Shown piece after piece: positions 47,656 through 52,842 of a DNA stretch of 52,842 nt. Source of the stretch: Flavobacterium sp. UBA6195. Its GTDB lineage: Bacteria > Bacteroidota > Bacteroidia > Flavobacteriales > Flavobacteriaceae. Made by a program: the position numbers and the translations under genes. The stretch is taken from NCBI RefSeq assembly GCF_002422095.1, contig NZ_DITB01000059.1:1-52842 (forward strand), written 5' to 3'. Below the pieces are notes generated by a model, which was not told the origin of the DNA, searched no databases, and was given only the letters and a program-made list of their open reading frames with translations. Position 1 is the first letter of the stretch. Every line of letters starts with the position of its first letter.

Positions 47656-48975
47656 ATGGCAAAGTTTGAATTGAAATTACCTAAAATGGGTGAAAGTGTT
47701 GCAGAAGCAACAGTTACTAACTGGTTAAAAAAAGTTGGTGATAAAATTGAAATGGACGAAGCAGTACTTGAAATTGCTACTGATAAAGTAGACAGTGAAG
47801 TGCCTTCAGAAGTTGCAGGAACACTTGTTGAAATTTTATTTAATACCGATGATGTAGTTCAAGTGGGACAAACAATCGCTATTATCGAAACCGAAGGTAG
47901 TGCAGTTGCATCAACTCCAGAAGTTAAAGCAGAAGTGCCAGTTGCAGTTGCAGAAGTTGCGAAAGCAGTTGAAGTAGCAAAAGAAACTGTAGCACCAGCT
48001 GATTTTTCTGCATCAGATAAATTCTTTTCACCTTTAGTTAAAAACATTGCGAAAGAAGAAGGAATTTCATTAGCAGAATTAGAATCTATTGCTGGTTCTG
48101 GTAAAGATGGCCGCGTTAATAAAGAAGATTTATTAAATTATATCAAAAATAGAGGAAGTCAAACTAGTGTTCAGTCTTCAGTAGCAAGTGCTCAGCCTGT
48201 ATTGGAAACAAAACCAACTTCAAACGTGAAACCTGAAACTTCAACAGTTCCAGTTTCTGTAAACGGTGGTGATGAGATTGTTGAAATGGACAGAATGCGT
48301 AAGTTGATTTCGAAATACATGGTAGAATCGGTTCAAACTTCGGCTCACGTTCAGTCATTTATTGAAGTTGACGTTACTAACATTGTAAAATGGAGAGATA
48401 AAGTTAAAAATGCTTTCGAAAAGAGAGAAGGTGAGAAGTTAACTTTTACGCCAATTTTTATGGAAGCGGTAGCAAAAGCATTGAAAGATTTCCCAGGAAT
48501 GAATATTTCAGTTGATGGTGAATTTATCATCAAGCGTAAAAATATTAACTTAGGAATGGCGGCAGCGTTACTAAACGGAAACTTAATTGTTCCTGTAATT
48601 AAAAATGCAGACCAATTAAACTTAGTTGGGATGGCAAAAGCAGTTAACGACTTAGGAAACCGTGCAAAAGCTGGAAAATTAAAACCAGACGATACTCAAG
48701 GTGGTACTTATACAGTTACAAACGTAGGAACTTTTGGTTCTGTTTTTGGAACACCAATTATCAACCAACCACAAGTAGGTATTTTAGCTTTAGGTGCTAT
48801 CAGAAAAGTGCCTGCAGTTATCGAAACTCCAGAAGGTGATTTCATTGGAATCCGTCAAAAAATGTTCTTATCGCATTCATATGACCATAGAGTTGTTGAT
48901 GGGGCGTTAGGAGGAAGTTTTGTGAAACGTGTAGCTGAATATTTAGAAGCTTTTGATGTAAACAGAGATTTCTAA
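47656..48975 (+). CDS. 2-oxoacid dehydrogenase E2 (dihydrolipoamide acyltransferase)
   Basis: Core acyltransferase of a 2-oxoacid dehydrogenase complex. One lipoyl domain (1-77) with Lys44 in ATDKVDSEV, an Ala/Val/Pro-rich linker, the E3/E1-binding domain at about 120-160 (FFSPLVKNIAKEEGISLAEL, GSGKDGRVNKEDLL), a second linker, and the catalytic domain ending SYDHRVVDGALGGSF with His411 and Asp415. The single lipoyl domain and MGESVAEATV opening point to a branched-chain (BkdB) or 2-oxoglutarate type more than a pyruvate type. No E1 or E3 gene is next to it. A strong terminator follows. Confidence 0.93.
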   Translation: MAKFELKLPKMGESVAEATVTNWLKKVGDKIEMDEAVLEIATDKVDSEVPSEVAGTLVEILFNTDDVVQVGQTIAIIETEGSAVASTPEVKAEVPVAVAEVAKAVEVAKETVAPADFSASDKFFSPLVKNIAKEEGISLAELESIAGSGKDGRVNKEDLLNYIKNRGSQTSVQSSVASAQPVLETKPTSNVKPETSTVPVSVNGGDEIVEMDRMRKLISKYMVESVQTSAHVQSFIEVDVTNIVKWRDKVKNAFEKREGEKLTFTPIFMEAVAKALKDFPGMNISVDGEFIIKRKNINLGMAAALLNGNLIVPVIKNADQLNLVGMAKAVNDLGNRAKAGKLKPDDTQGGTYTVTNVGTFGSVFGTPIINQPQVGILALGAIRKVPAVIETPEGDFIGIRQKMFLSHSYDHRVVDGALGGSFVKRVAEYLEAFDVNRDF

Positions 48976-48997
48976 TCTGAGAATAATTTATAAATGT

Positions 48998-49030
48998 AAA
49001 CCCGATAGTTTTAAAAGCTATCGGGTTTTT
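48998..49030 (+). terminator. Terminator after the E2 gene
   Basis: A perfect 11-bp stem with a GC core (48998-49008 with 49018-49028) followed by a T-run. The next -7 element begins two bases later. Confidence 0.92.
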
Positions 49031-49031
49031 C

Positions 49032-49039
49032 TATCTTTG
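49032..49039 (+). promoter_or_regulatory. Predicted -7 element TATCTTTG of the exonuclease gene
   Basis: Exact TAnnTTTG match immediately after the terminator, 17 bases before the ATG at 49057. Confidence 0.55.
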
Positions 49040-49056
49040 TCACATATAAAATCGCT

Positions 49057-49827
49057 ATGGAATTAAAATTAACACGCCCTATCTGCTTTTTCGACCTTGA
49101 AACTACTGGAATTGATGTAGCAAGAGACCGAATTGTAGAAATCTCAATATTTAAAGTATATCCAAACGGAAATAAAGAAAGTAAAACTTGGTTGGTAAAT
49201 CCTACCATTCCCATTCCGCCACAAACTACAGCGGTTCACGGAATTACGGATGAAAAAGTAGCAAACGAGCCAACCTTTAAGGAATTAGCATCTCAAGTTC
49301 ATAATATGATTAAAGATTCGGATTTGGCTGGATTTAATTCGGATCGATTCGATATTCCACTTTTAGCTGAAGAATTATTACGTGCAGAAGTTGATTTTGA
49401 TATGAAAAACCGAGTTTCTGTTGATGTTCAAACGATTTTCCATAAAATGGAAGAACGTACTTTAAGTGCGGCTTACAAATTCTATTGCGGACAAAGTTTA
49501 GAAAATGCTCACAGTGCTGAAGCGGATACGATGGCAACTTACGAAATCTTAAAAGCGCAATTGGATCGTTACGAGAATTTAGAAAACGATATGAAATCGT
49601 TAGCTGAATTCACAACACGTAAAAAATCAGTTGATTTTGCAGGATTTATTGCTTTAAATAATGAAGGGAAAGAAATTTTTACCTTTGGAAAACATAAAGG
49701 AGCTTTAGTGGAAGAAGTTTTTGATAAGGAACCAGGTTATTTTGGTTGGATTCAAAATGCTGATTTTCCATTATATACTAAAAAGGTTTTGACAGGAATT
49801 AAATTGAGAAAGTTAAATACTAAATAA
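49057..49827 (+). CDS. DnaQ-like (DEDDh) 3'-5' exonuclease
   Basis: A 256-aa exonuclease of the DnaQ/epsilon superfamily. ExoI motif FFDLETTG (Asp13, Glu15), ExoII FNSDRFD (Asp99), ExoIII HSAEAD (His152, Asp157) give the full DEDDh set, so it should be catalytically active. A C-terminal part (about 210-256, IFTFGKHKGALVEEVF, GYFGWIQNADF) matches the small domain found with such exonucleases in many bacteria. It may be a stand-alone proofreading or repair nuclease, not necessarily DNA polymerase III epsilon. It heads an operon-like run of plus-strand genes, the next 69 bases away across a hairpin. Confidence 0.9.
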   Translation: MELKLTRPICFFDLETTGIDVARDRIVEISIFKVYPNGNKESKTWLVNPTIPIPPQTTAVHGITDEKVANEPTFKELASQVHNMIKDSDLAGFNSDRFDIPLLAEELLRAEVDFDMKNRVSVDVQTIFHKMEERTLSAAYKFYCGQSLENAHSAEADTMATYEILKAQLDRYENLENDMKSLAEFTTRKKSVDFAGFIALNNEGKEIFTFGKHKGALVEEVFDKEPGYFGWIQNADFPLYTKKVLTGIKLRKLNTK

Positions 49828-49890
49828 AGTGATTAGTGAAAAGTAATTAGTGAATAGTCGCTAATTACTTTTCACTACTTACTAATCACT
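49828..49890. repeat. Intergenic hairpin with perfect 13-bp and 10-bp arms
   Basis: GAAAAGTAATTAG (49838-49850) pairs exactly with CTAATTACTTTTC (49861-49873), and AGTGATTAGT (49828-49837) with ACTAATCACT (49881-49890) across a 7-base bulge. It begins right after the stop codon and shares the words AGTGATTAGT and TAATTAG with the hairpin at 20102-20166. Confidence 0.7.
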
Positions 49891-49896
49891 AGAATT

Positions 49897-50508
49897 ATGA
49901 AAATAATCTGTATTGGACGCAATTACGCTGACCATATTTCGGAGTTAAACAATGAAAGACCAACAGAACCGGTTATCTTCATGAAACCGGATTCTTCTAT
50001 TTTACCTAATAAAAATCCGTTTGTAATTCCAGCTTTTAGTAATGACATTCATCATGAAGTGGAAATTTTGGTTAAGATTTGTAAAGTAGGAAAACATATT
50101 GATGCTAAGTTTGCTCATAAATATTATGAAGAAATTGGTTTAGGAATCGATTTTACAGCCCGAGATGTTCAGAGTAAGTTGAAGGAGAAAGGATTACCTT
50201 GGGAAAAAGCAAAAGCATTTGACCATTCAGCGGTAATAGGAAACTTTACATCGAAAAAAGATTATTCTTCATTGGAAAATATTAACTTTGAGTTAAAATC
50301 AAATGGAGTAATCGTTCAAGAAGGCAATACAAATTTAATGTTGTGGAAAATAGACGAGTTAATTTCGTATATTTCTCAATATTTTACATTAAAAATAGGA
50401 GATATAATTTTTACAGGAACTCCTAAAGGTGTTGCTAAGGTAACGGAAGGAGATGTTTTAGAAGGTTTTATTGAAGGTAAGTCGATGTTTAAAATTCAAA
50501 TTAGGTAG
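49897..50508 (+). CDS. Fumarylacetoacetate hydrolase (FAH) family protein
   Basis: A 203-aa protein of the FAH superfamily (hydrolases, decarboxylases or isomerases acting on small oxoacids). KIICIGRNYADHISEL is the family opening; the metal ligands are in IHHEVEILV (Glu-x-Glu) and GLGIDFTARDVQ (Asp). The end, IGDIIFTGTPKGVAKVTEGD, is highly conserved in the family. The short form without the N-terminal domain is like YcgM. Which oxoacid it uses is unknown. The Hpt gene starts 2 bases after its stop. Confidence 0.92.
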   Translation: MKIICIGRNYADHISELNNERPTEPVIFMKPDSSILPNKNPFVIPAFSNDIHHEVEILVKICKVGKHIDAKFAHKYYEEIGLGIDFTARDVQSKLKEKGLPWEKAKAFDHSAVIGNFTSKKDYSSLENINFELKSNGVIVQEGNTNLMLWKIDELISYISQYFTLKIGDIIFTGTPKGVAKVTEGDVLEGFIEGKSMFKIQIR

Positions 50509-50510
50509 TT

Positions 50511-50855
50511 ATGGCATTACAATATAATTTAGCGAAAGTGTATGAAATCTCAGAAAATGATATTGAATTTGCTTTGCAGATTGTTACTTTGTTTTTAGAA
50601 GAGGTTCCGGCTGAAATTAAATCTATAAAATGTGCAATAGATGATAAGGATTATGCAAGAACCTATTCTTCATGTCATAAAATTAAACCTACTTTAGATC
50701 TGTTAGGTATGGATTTGGCTTATGAAGAAAACCTTCAGATAATGGCTTGGACTAGAGTTGAAGGAAAAAGAAAAGAAATTAAAGAAGTTTTCAAATCCTT
50801 AAAGGAGAGAATTGATTTGGCGGTTAAAGAAATTAAAAAAGATTTCAAACTGTAA
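50511..50855 (+). CDS. Stand-alone Hpt phosphotransfer domain protein
   Basis: A 114-aa helical protein with the Hpt motif SCHKIKPTLDLLGM, phosphoacceptor His56 followed by Lys and the conserved Leu-Gly. It would relay phosphate between a hybrid histidine kinase and a response regulator; neither is encoded next to it. Two bases after the FAH gene and 42 bases before cinA, it is on the same transcript as both, which is an unexpected context. Basic C-terminus (KEIKKDFKL). Confidence 0.85.
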   Translation: MALQYNLAKVYEISENDIEFALQIVTLFLEEVPAEIKSIKCAIDDKDYARTYSSCHKIKPTLDLLGMDLAYEENLQIMAWTRVEGKRKEIKEVFKSLKERIDLAVKEIKKDFKL

Positions 50856-50897
50856 GATTCTTATTTTAAAAAATTCCCCAATTTATAAATATTTAAA

Positions 50898-52145
50898 ATG
50901 AAAGCTGCTATAGTTACAATTGGCGATGAAATTCTTATTGGCCAAATTATTGATACAAACTCTTCTTATATTGCAAAAGCCCTCGATAAAATAGGGATTG
51001 CAACGTATGAAATGGTATCCATTTCTGATGAAAAACAACATATTTTAGATACGTTTCATTCGCTTCAAAATAAAGTAGAAGTTGTTATTGTAACGGGTGG
51101 ATTAGGACCAACAAAAGATGATATTACCAAAAAGACTTTTTGTGATTATTTTAAGGATACTTTGGTGGAAAATGAAGCGGTTTTAGTTCACGTAAAATCT
51201 ATTATTGAAGGAATTTATAAGCGACCAATTACGCAAATTAATAGAGATCAAGCATTAGTGCCAACCAAAGCAAAAGTACTTTTTAATCAAGTAGGAACGG
51301 CACCTGGGATGTGGATGGAAAAAGAAAATACGGTTTTTATCTCTTTGCCGGGAGTTCCTTACGAAATGAAATATTTAATTGATAATGAGGTAATTCCAAA
51401 TTTGGTTCAAAAGTTTGAACGTCCATATATTGTACATCAGACTATTATGACATATGGTCGTGGTGAAAGCATGATTGCAGAGCAAATTGAGGAATGGGAA
51501 AATAATTTACCTGATTTCATTAAGTTAGCTTATTTGCCAAGCCCAGGGAAGGTTCGTTTGCGTTTAACGGGAAGAGGAACAAATGAAGAAGTTTTAAAAA
51601 CTGAAATAAAAAATCAGGTCGAAAAACTCGATTTATTAATTCATGATATAATTGTAGGTTATAATGAAGACGATTCAATAGAAGTAGTCTTAGGAAGATT
51701 AATGACCGAAAAAAGATTAACAATTTCAACAGTAGAAAGTTGTACCGGCGGAAAAATTGCAGCAACTTTATCAGCCGTGCCTGGAGCTTCAAAATATTTT
51801 AGAGGAAGTGTAGTGAGTTATGCTACTCAGGCTAAAATAGATGTTTTAGATATAGATGAAAATTTGATTATAAAACATGGAGTAGTAAGTTCTGAGGTAG
51901 CTTCTGAAATGGCTAAATCGATTCAAATAATGATGAATTCTGATTATGCAATCGCCACTACAGGAAATGCTGGACCCACAAAAGAATCAGGTGGAGCAGA
52001 ATTAGGAACTGTTTTTATAGGAATTGCTACTCCTGATGAAGTTTTTGTAGAAGAATTTAACTTTGGGCAACCTCGTGAAAAAGTCATTGATAGAACGATA
52101 GGTAAAGGTCTTGAATTAATTTATAAAGAAATTTTAAAAAAATAG
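50898..52145 (+). CDS. cinA: CinA-family NMN deamidase-related protein
   Basis: Two-domain protein of nucleotide-pool maintenance. N-terminal MoCF/MogA-like domain (about 1-170): KAAIVTIGDEILIGQIIDTN, VIVTGGLGPTKDDITKKTF and SLPGVPYEMKYLI. C-terminal CinA deamidase domain (about 255-415): STVESCTGGKIAATLSAVPG, YFRGSVVSYATQAK, and ATTGNAGPTKESGG. The Ser-Cys-Thr-Gly site supports NMN amidohydrolase activity. The 415-aa length is standard. It is 42 bases after the Hpt gene; L28 follows with its own promoter. Confidence 0.95.
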   Translation: MKAAIVTIGDEILIGQIIDTNSSYIAKALDKIGIATYEMVSISDEKQHILDTFHSLQNKVEVVIVTGGLGPTKDDITKKTFCDYFKDTLVENEAVLVHVKSIIEGIYKRPITQINRDQALVPTKAKVLFNQVGTAPGMWMEKENTVFISLPGVPYEMKYLIDNEVIPNLVQKFERPYIVHQTIMTYGRGESMIAEQIEEWENNLPDFIKLAYLPSPGKVRLRLTGRGTNEEVLKTEIKNQVEKLDLLIHDIIVGYNEDDSIEVVLGRLMTEKRLTISTVESCTGGKIAATLSAVPGASKYFRGSVVSYATQAKIDVLDIDENLIIKHGVVSSEVASEMAKSIQIMMNSDYAIATTGNAGPTKESGGAELGTVFIGIATPDEVFVEEFNFGQPREKVIDRTIGKGLELIYKEILKK

Positions 52146-52155
52146 CAAAAGATAG

Positions 52156-52186
52156 TTGTGTATATGAAATGGATTTCGTTTCTTTG
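52156..52186 (+). promoter_or_regulatory. Predicted promoter of the L28-L33 operon
   Basis: TTG (52156-52158), 20-base spacer, then TTTCTTTG (52179-52186), one mismatch from TAnnTTTG, followed by CA. Leader 38 bases to the L28 ATG. Confidence 0.55.
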
Positions 52187-52224
52187 CACCCTGATTTTAG
52201 ATAACGAAATAAAGATTAGAAATA

Positions 52225-52467
52225 ATGTCAAGAGTTTGTGAACTTACAGGTAAAAGGGCGATGGTTGGAAACAATGTTTCTCACGCTATGAATAAAACAA
52301 AGAGAAAATTCTCTGTTAACTTAGTTAAAAAACGTTTTTATATTCCTGAAGAAGATAGATGGGTAACGTTGAAAATTTCAACTGCTGCTTTAAAAACGAT
52401 TAATAAAAATGGAATTGCTGCTGTATTGAAAAATGCAAAAGCTAACGGATTTGTTAAATCTGTATAA
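52225..52467 (+). CDS. rpmB: 50S ribosomal protein L28
   Basis: Small basic large-subunit protein, 80 aa. The family start MSRVCELTGKRAMVGNNVSH is clear, followed by AMNKTKRKFSVNLVKKRFYI and STAALKTINKNGIAAVL. It heads the conserved Bacteroidota trio L28-L33-DUF4295 with 20 bases to L33. Confidence 0.97.
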   Translation: MSRVCELTGKRAMVGNNVSHAMNKTKRKFSVNLVKKRFYIPEEDRWVTLKISTAALKTINKNGIAAVLKNAKANGFVKSV

Positions 52468-52487
52468 TCCTTAAAACATAGATCAAA

Positions 52488-52670
52488 ATGGCAAAGAAAG
52501 GTAATAGAATCCAAGTTATTTTAGAATGTACAGAGCACAAAACTTCAGGAGTTCCTGGAACATCTCGTTACATTACTACAAAAAATAAAAAAAACACTCC
52601 AGATAGATTAGAGATTAAAAAATTTAATCCAATCTTAAAAAGAGTAACTGTTCACAAAGAAATTAAATAA
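52488..52670 (+). CDS. rpmG: 50S ribosomal protein L33, cysteine-poor form
   Basis: A 60-aa basic ribosomal protein: MAKKGNRIQVILECTEHKTS, SRYITTKNKKNTPDRLEIKK and FNPILKRVTVHKEIK. It has a single Cys and lacks the two CxxC pairs of zinc-type L33, so it is the zinc-free form. Eight bases separate it from the DUF4295 gene. Confidence 0.96.
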   Translation: MAKKGNRIQVILECTEHKTSGVPGTSRYITTKNKKNTPDRLEIKKFNPILKRVTVHKEIK

Positions 52671-52678
52671 GATAAGTC

Positions 52679-52831
52679 ATGGCAAAGAAAACCGTAGCAA
52701 CTTTACAAACAGCTTCTAAAAGATTAACTAAAGCTATCAAAATGGTTAAGTCTCCAAAAACTGGTGCTTATACTTTCGTTGAATCAGTTATGACTCCAGA
52801 GGAAGTTGATGAATTCTTGAAAAAGAAATAA
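52679..52831 (+). CDS. DUF4295 small basic protein
   Basis: A 50-aa protein (MAKKTVATLQTASKRLTKAI, SPKTGAYTFVESVMTPEEV, ending FLKKK). DUF4295 is found almost only in Bacteroidota, directly after L28 and L33, and is thought to be ribosome-linked from this context. The ATG at 52679 follows the L33 stop by 8 bases; the stop is at 52829-52831. ftsY commonly follows but lies beyond the window. Confidence 0.9.
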   Translation: MAKKTVATLQTASKRLTKAIKMVKSPKTGAYTFVESVMTPEEVDEFLKKK

Positions 52832-52842
52832 TTCATTTTACA

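Noticed and set aside
1..52842. CRISPR array, tRNA/rRNA genes, IS elements or phage genes
   Set aside because: No regular repeat-spacer pattern, no tRNA-like cloverleaf or conserved rRNA segment, and no transposase or integrase motif was seen; the repeats present are short palindromes or period-6 elements.

Overview
The window is a low-GC chromosomal segment of a Bacteroidota bacterium, almost certainly Flavobacteriaceae and most like Flavobacterium. Evidence: a protein with a type IX secretion (T9SS) C-terminal sorting domain; promoters built on TAnnTTTG rather than TATAAT; the L28-L33-DUF4295 gene order; a mitochondrial-type aconitase beside AcnB; an unusually long SecA; and many DUF families typical of the group. 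I see no rRNA, tRNA, CRISPR array, transposase, integrase or phage gene. Most of the window is core genome, and the unusual material lies in the intergenic regions and in one regulatory operon.

Layout. 1-3.4 kb: end of a SurA-type periplasmic PPIase, a MoxR ATPase and an acyltransferase. 3.6-8.8 kb: two unrelated-type aconitases in tandem (AcnB and the mitochondrial type). 8.8-12.8 kb, minus strand: two GIN/DUF2807 surface proteins, a PspC membrane protein and a PadR regulator, probably an envelope-stress-like operon. 13-16.5 kb: a DUF4442 protein, an epimerase-like oxidoreductase, grpE and dnaJ. 16.6-20.8 kb: an ABC-2 exporter pair, a sigma-54 activator without a DNA-binding domain and a one-domain degenerate helicase. 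20.8-24.5 kb, minus: an M3 peptidase and a T9SS cargo protein. 24.6-26.3 kb: an ABC-F ATPase.

26.3-29.5 kb, minus: a tightly packed six-gene operon of ECF-type sigma factor, membrane anti-sigma protein and four small exported proteins. The anti-sigma protein and the next exported protein both end in a motif resembling the plug of SusC-like TonB receptors. 29.6-32.4 kb: a propeller-like protein, PPK2, the cobalamin adenosyltransferase and a DUF2795 protein. 32.5-36.9 kb: secA and two uncharacterised genes. 36.9-42.2 kb: a GlcD-like oxidase, an AEC transporter, MeaB, a small acidic protein and a MATE exporter. 42.3-45.8 kb, minus: a LolD/MacB-type ATPase, a methyltransferase and an Uup-like ABC-F. 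45.9-47.6 kb: a toxin-antitoxin-like pair coupled to a glycosyltransferase. 47.7-52.8 kb: a 2-oxoacid dehydrogenase E2, an exonuclease, an FAH-family protein, an Hpt protein, CinA, L28, L33 and DUF4295.

Functional links: the adenosyltransferase and MeaB both serve adenosylcobalamin-dependent methylmalonyl-CoA mutase, which is not in the window. GrpE/DnaJ, SurA, SecA and the M3 peptidase are protein-homeostasis genes.

The least expected signal is a set of short dispersed repeats sitting at gene ends. (1) A palindrome with core AGACAAGT/ACTTGTCT occurs three times and twice supplies the stop codon of the upstream gene. (2) A period-6 NNNCAA repeat occurs three times, once as an intergenic hairpin and twice inside genes, where it encodes X-Gln dipeptide runs. 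(3) Several long imperfect hairpins are made of repeated short words; one fills the junction between two genes and supplies the stop of one and the GTG start of the other. No intergenic gap exceeds 300 bases; the longest, 9670-9955, holds a promoter, a terminator and an inverted repeat.
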